DNA of 7,814 nucleotides, from positions 1 to 7,814 of the forward strand of contig JAQBPP010000050.1 in NCBI GenBank assembly GCA_028287455.1, written 5' to 3'. Each line of letters starts with the position of its first letter. The stretch's first letter is position 1. The position numbers and the translations under genes are program-made. Source of the stretch: Bacilli bacterium. GTDB taxonomy: Bacteria; Bacillota; Bacilli; Tumebacillales; JAQBPP01. Shown piece by piece: positions 6,279 through 7,814 of this stretch. Below the pieces are notes generated by a model, which searched no databases, was not told where the DNA came from, and saw only the letters and a program-made list of their open reading frames with translations.

Positions 6279-6503
6279 ATGACGGTGAAACCCAAGCATG
6301 CACGGAATTTGGACGTGAATCAAGCTGATCGAGCTGGTGAACTGGATATTGAACATGTTCAGTTTACAGGGTTTGGGCGGTTCAGACGGTTTGAGCGGTT
6401 TCCGTTTGAAAGATTTGAACGGTTTCCGTTCAGGCGATTCAGGAGGTTTGAGCGGTTTCCGTTTGAAAGATTTGAGCGCTTTCCGTTCAGGCGATTCAGA
6501 TAA
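6279..6503 (+). CDS. Phe/Arg/Glu/Pro repeat protein (C)
   Basis: I do not recognise this 74-residue protein. Residues 1-30 are an ordinary polar leader (MTVKPKHARNLDVNQADRAG...). Residues 31-74 use only Phe, Arg, Glu, Pro and Gly and consist of two identical 19-residue units (37-55 and 56-74), each built as RFERFPFE, RFERFPFR, RFR. GGAGGTGA (6264-6271), a perfect eight-base match to the anti-Shine-Dalgarno, stands 7 nt before the ATG. The two DNA units differ at four bases, all silent in this frame: Arg CGG/AGG, Glu GAA/GAG, Arg CGG/CGC and Arg AGG/AGA. Arg is written with five different codons across the repeats. Such a pattern points to selection on the protein. It would be strongly basic and amphipathic, which would suit binding of nucleic acid, acidic polymer or the acidic tail of B; that is speculation. 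It is the third gene of cassette 1 and has no intact copy in cassette 2. Confidence 0.78.
   Translation: MTVKPKHARNLDVNQADRAGELDIEHVQFTGFGRFRRFERFPFERFERFPFRRFRRFERFPFERFERFPFRRFR
6387..6500 (+). repeat. Two tandem 57-bp units coding the FERFPF repeats
   Basis: Unit 1 spans 6387-6443 and unit 2 spans 6444-6500. They are 53/57 identical by direct comparison. Each unit is itself a decayed repeat of an 8-codon element plus three codons. Because 57 is divisible by three, a second frame (from a GTG at 6337) also stays open through both units, but it lacks a ribosome binding site and the base changes between units replace its residues. Confidence 0.9.
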
Positions 6504-6517
6504 ATCGAATGAAGTTC

Positions 6518-6554
6518 TGAGGGGATGAGCGTAGAGCTTGTTCCCTCATCTTTT
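6518..6554 (+). terminator. Probable terminator after gene C, with an alternative hairpin
   Basis: TGAGGGGA (6518-6525) pairs with TTCCCTCA (6541-6548), 8 bp with one G-T wobble, and is followed by TCTTTTAATAATT. The right arm TCCCTCA (6542-6548) can instead pair perfectly with TGAGGGA at 6561-6567. The two hairpins exclude each other. This may be a simple terminator with a degenerate second copy of its left arm. Confidence 0.5.
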
Positions 6555-6632
6555 AATAATTGAGGGATTTATTACATAAAAGATATGTATAAATCTGGAA
6601 CAATTGCAAACACTGTATCCGAAGTGAGAAGC

Positions 6633-6674
6633 AAAAGGGTTGTAGACGCCCCCACTCCCGTTGCAACCCTTTTT
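6633..6674 (+). terminator. Strong rho-independent terminator, possibly bidirectional
   Basis: AAAAGGGTTG (6633-6642) pairs perfectly with CAACCCTTTT (6664-6673), followed by one more T. Inside, ACG/CGT can extend the pairing around a C-rich loop. The A arm and T arm make it usable in both directions. It lies about 130 bases after the stop of gene C. Confidence 0.82.
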
Positions 6675-6720
6675 AACTCACCATTGGCGCACACTTGCCC
6701 CCAAGTTGATATAGATGAAA

Positions 6721-6755
6721 GGCATGATCTCATCAGAGACCATGCCGTTTTTTTT
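6721..6755 (+). terminator. Strong terminator before cassette 2
   Basis: GGCATG-A-TCTC pairs with GAGA-C-CATGCC around the 4-nt loop ATCA, with a single A/C mismatch. GTTTTTTTT follows (eight T, 6748-6755). It shares its arms GGCATGAT...CATGCCG with the terminator at 5699, and both lie about 100-130 bases before a cassette promoter block. Confidence 0.9.
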
Positions 6756-6880
6756 ATTTACCGAGAAACTAACCTGAACAACCCTTGCATTATTTTATGT
6801 CCCAATTGATGTATCTGGGGCGGCTTGTATCATAGTGCCCACAATAAAAAGGCTCTTCACCGTCAGAGAGAAAGCCGTCC

Positions 6881-6968
6881 ATTTTTTAAAAAATAGATGT
6901 TTTCTTCTATTGCTTGTCAACTCTTGTCCACACGTTTTCGGTGGCTTGCCAATATATTGGATAGTGAG
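6881..6968 (+). promoter_or_regulatory. Conserved promoter-like block of cassette 2
   Basis: Homologous to 5832-5918. TTGTCCACACGTTTTC (6924-6939), 12 variable bases and ATATATTGG (6952-6960) have the same spacing as in cassette 1, while the 12 spacer bases are almost entirely different. One base is inserted before TTGTCCA relative to copy 1. Conservation of the boxes with divergence of the spacer supports a working promoter for A'. The sigma factor is not settled. Confidence 0.5.
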
Positions 6969-6993
6969 TTGAGACAACAAGGAGGTTATGACA

Positions 6994-7131
6994 ATGCATT
7001 TTCGTAATTTCGCGATTGTATTCCTGGTCATCTTCGTTCTCTTCATCTTGTTGGTGCCGGCAACTGGTGGCTACGGTGGTGGCTACGGTGGTGGCTACGG
7101 TGGTGGCTACGGTGGTGGCGGTGGCTACTAA
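6994..7131 (+). CDS. Small single-pass membrane protein with GGGY repeats (A')
   Basis: This 45-residue paralogue of A consists of the short basic start MHFRNF, the membrane segment AIVFLVIFVLFILLVPA at about residues 7-23, then TGGYGGGYGGGYGGGYGGGGGY. The tail is four perfect GGYG units and a GGGGY end, encoded by a 12-bp tandem repeat, whereas gene A has a mixed Gly/Tyr/Ala/Ser tail. GGAGG (6981-6985) lies 8 nt before the ATG at 6994; the in-frame ATG at 6988 is only 2 nt from it and less likely. Beyond the TAA the same frame continues with seven codons ending AYY and a second stop at 7153-7155, matching the AYY end of gene A. The stop at 7129 therefore looks secondary. B' follows after 74 nt, compared with 39 nt between A and B. 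Confidence 0.85.
   Translation: MHFRNFAIVFLVIFVLFILLVPATGGYGGGYGGGYGGGYGGGGGY
7066..7113 (+). repeat. Four perfect 12-bp tandem repeats in the A' tail
   Basis: The unit GGTGGCTACGGT occurs four times without change (7066-7077, 7078-7089, 7090-7101, 7102-7113), followed by a partial, altered unit. Identity at third positions suggests recent expansion by slippage. Copy number should vary between strains without breaking the reading frame. Confidence 0.93.
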
Positions 7132-7205
7132 CCAATAACACGAGCCTACTACTAAAAGAAACGTTTTGATTTAACAATAAATCTGCACAGAAAGGTGGCT
7201 TGAAA

Positions 7206-7304
7206 ATGGGATGTTTCGGTGGGTTTACGCTTTGGGCTGTTGTCTTCCTAATCATCTTTGTACTGTTGCTCTTACTCCGAGAAGAACGTGAAGAACGAGT
7301 GTAA
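7206..7304 (+). CDS. Small single-pass membrane protein with REEREER tail (B')
   Basis: This 32-residue copy of B begins MGCFGGFTLW, has the core AVVFLIIFVLLLLL and ends REEREERV. AAAGGTGG (7191-7198) lies 7 nt before the ATG. Compared with B it has Leu for Val at residue 9, Leu for Phe at residue 24, and lacks the last Tyr. Several other DNA changes are silent (for example TGC/TGT, GGA/GGG, CGC/CGA), which argues that both copies are under selection. It is the second gene of cassette 2. No intact C homologue follows. Confidence 0.85.
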   Translation: MGCFGGFTLWAVVFLIIFVLLLLLREEREERV

Positions 7305-7322
7305 TAGTATACTGTGAATTAA

Positions 7323-7369
7323 CGTAAATAATCAAAATGCTGCCAGTAGAAATAAAACCTGCTGGTAGC
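7323..7369 (+). other. Decayed leader of a lost third gene (C'), with a hairpin
   Basis: After B' the DNA still resembles the stretch between B and C. CGTAAAT, then AAA and TGCTG, then G..GAAA and TAAA align with 6244-6278. The bases equal to GGAGGTGA and the ATG are changed, so the start signals of C are gone. An 11-bp inverted repeat with two G-U pairs (7339-7349 with 7359-7369) now occupies the place. The alignment needs one- to two-base gaps, so the relationship is probable rather than certain. Confidence 0.35.
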
Positions 7370-7413
7370 TGTACTTAAGTAAATTATTCGATTACTTACT
7401 CCGAATCTGCCTA

Positions 7414-7557
7414 ATGAAAGAGACAAACCATACAGCCTATTGTGGGGTCAAACACTATACGGTCCCTTTCTGCCACCATTCAACTGTGACCGCAGCAGTT
7501 AAGATTCGGAAGCTCGGCCCAACTTGTTCAAATTTCCGCTACTTATATAGTCCATGA
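7414..7557 (+). CDS. Doubtful 47-residue frame, no recognised product
   Basis: An ATG frame of 47 codons rich in His, Cys and Tyr (MKETNHTAYCGVKHYTVPFC, then HHST). No Shine-Dalgarno precedes it, it has no membrane segment or repeat, and it has no counterpart in cassette 1. It is listed because it is the longest ATG-started frame I found in this gap. Chance is the more likely explanation. Confidence 0.15.
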   Translation: MKETNHTAYCGVKHYTVPFCHHSTVTAAVKIRKLGPTCSNFRYLYSP

Positions 7558-7682
7558 AGATGTTTGTCTGTTTCAAAGCACGTCTCTTTTGAATTCACTA
7601 CATCGTACTCCTTGAAGGTATTGCACCTAAAGTTATACCTGATCGGGTCGAATATTAGGTTAGTCAAAAGGGAGGACTATTT

Positions 7683-7814
7683 GTGGACGGAACATTCGGA
7701 GGATTTACTCGTTGGGCCGTGGTGTTCTTAATTATCTTTGTTCTTTTCTTACTGCTGGTTCCTAGTTACAGTGCTGCTCAGACATGTTGTACAACTGGTG
7801 GTTACGGTGCAGGA
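7683..7814 (+). CDS. Hybrid small membrane protein (D), cut by the window end
   Basis: Forty-four codons are visible from the GTG at 7683, with GGAGG (7671-7675) 7 nt upstream; the in-frame alternative is none, since the TTG at 7681 is in another frame. The N-terminus MDGTFGGFTRWAVVFLIIF copies the B type (FGGFT.WAVVFLIIFVL). From residue 20 the sequence VLFLLLVPSYSA, and later TTGGYGAG, follows the A type (VLFLLLVPA..TGGYG). The protein thus joins a B front to an A back. A CysCys pair at residues 35-36 is new to the family. The gene continues past the window, so tail length is unknown. It stands apart from cassette 2 and probably has its own promoter. Function unknown; a single-pass membrane protein with an exposed Gly/Tyr tail is the structural prediction. 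Confidence 0.8.
   Translation, partial: MDGTFGGFTRWAVVFLIIFVLFLLLVPSYSAAQTCCTTGGYGAG

Larger units (their letters stand above)
6504..6993 (+). other. 490-bp intergenic region between cassettes 1 and 2
   Basis: No convincing gene is seen here. In order it contains the probable terminator of C (6518-6554), two strong terminators (6633-6674 and 6721-6755), a weak hairpin at 6851-6876 (GGCT...AGCC) with T-rich flanks on both strands, and the promoter block of cassette 2 (6881-6968). A frame open across 6585-6809 has no ribosome binding site and runs through both strong terminators, so it is not treated as a gene. Confidence 0.7.
7305..7682 (+). other. 378-bp region between B' and D, mostly unassigned
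   Basis: It holds the decayed C' leader (7323-7369), a 47-codon frame at 7414-7557 without a ribosome binding site, and, just before D, TTGAAG (7612-7617) and TATACC (7634-7639) 16 nt apart, a weak sigma-A-like promoter. AATATTAGGTTAGT at 7651-7664 recalls the AATATATTGGTTAGT end of the cassette 1 promoter block with one base missing. No terminator with a T run is seen after B'. Confidence 0.5.

Noticed and set aside
6337..6528. Overlapping open frame (GTG start) with GFRLKDL-type repeats inside gene C
   Set aside because: No ribosome binding site, and the base differences between repeats change its residues while being silent in the C frame. It stays open because the repeat length is a multiple of three.
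6585..6809. Plus-strand 74-codon frame
   Set aside because: It runs through two strong terminators and lacks a ribosome binding site; Cys/Pro content looks random.
7066..7128. Regular short repeats as a possible CRISPR array
   Set aside because: Units are 12 bp, contiguous with no spacers and in frame with a protein tail.
7043..7255. Minus-strand frame with His/Arg/Ser repeats
   Set aside because: It is the reverse complement of the 12-bp Gly/Tyr repeat of A', overlaps A' and B', and has no ribosome binding site.
7380..7680. Insertion-sequence remnant between B' and D
   Set aside because: No terminal inverted repeats, target duplication or transposase-like frame could be found by eye.

Overview
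The window looks like chromosomal DNA of an endospore-forming, flagellated member of the Bacillota (Bacillales, possibly close to Alicyclobacillaceae; this placement is inference). The gene order spoIIID-mbl-flhO-flhP with fabZ close by matches the Bacillus subtilis spoIIID/mbl/flhOP/ywpB neighbourhood as I recall it. Start sites mostly carry strong GGAGG-type ribosome binding sites.

Positions 1-5034 are conserved core genes, all on the + strand. They are the end of an M23-type peptidase (probably SpoIIQ) with a terminator; spoIIID behind a sigma-E-like promoter and a GTG start; mbl; flhO and flhP (rod/hook-basal-body proteins); a PgsA-like CDP-alcohol phosphatidyltransferase with its own sigma-A-like promoter and a strong terminator; and fabZ. 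They cover forespore engulfment, mother-cell regulation, cell-wall elongation, the flagellar rod, and phospholipid and fatty-acid synthesis. Positions 5046-5657 hold one convergent minus-strand gene for a divergent GNAT-like protein. It ends only 11 bases from fabZ, and no intrinsic terminator is visible between them.

Positions 5699-7814 are an accessory-looking region made of tiny genes, most too short for routine gene calling. Cassette 1 has a conserved promoter-like block, gene A (49 aa, one membrane segment plus a Gly/Tyr tail), gene B (33 aa, one membrane segment plus a REEREER tail) and gene C (74 aa, built of FERFPF repeats). Cassette 2 repeats the promoter block, A' (45 aa) and B' (32 aa); where C' would be there is only a degraded trace of its leader. 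A fifth member, D, starts at 7683 and runs off the window. It joins a B-type front half to an A-type back half. All five membrane proteins share the core VFL[V/I]IFVL followed by a Leu-rich stretch. The likely history is tandem duplication, module shuffling and decay of paralogous small membrane proteins. They resemble the tiny YjcZ-type sporulation proteins of Bacilli in size and composition, but I cannot prove that they belong to that family.

The best candidate for something undescribed is this A-B-C cassette, and within it gene C. Its two 57-bp repeats differ at four bases, and all four are silent in the reading frame served by a perfect Shine-Dalgarno. The overlapping open frame takes replacements instead. 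This argues that the Phe/Arg/Glu/Pro repeat protein is made and kept by selection.
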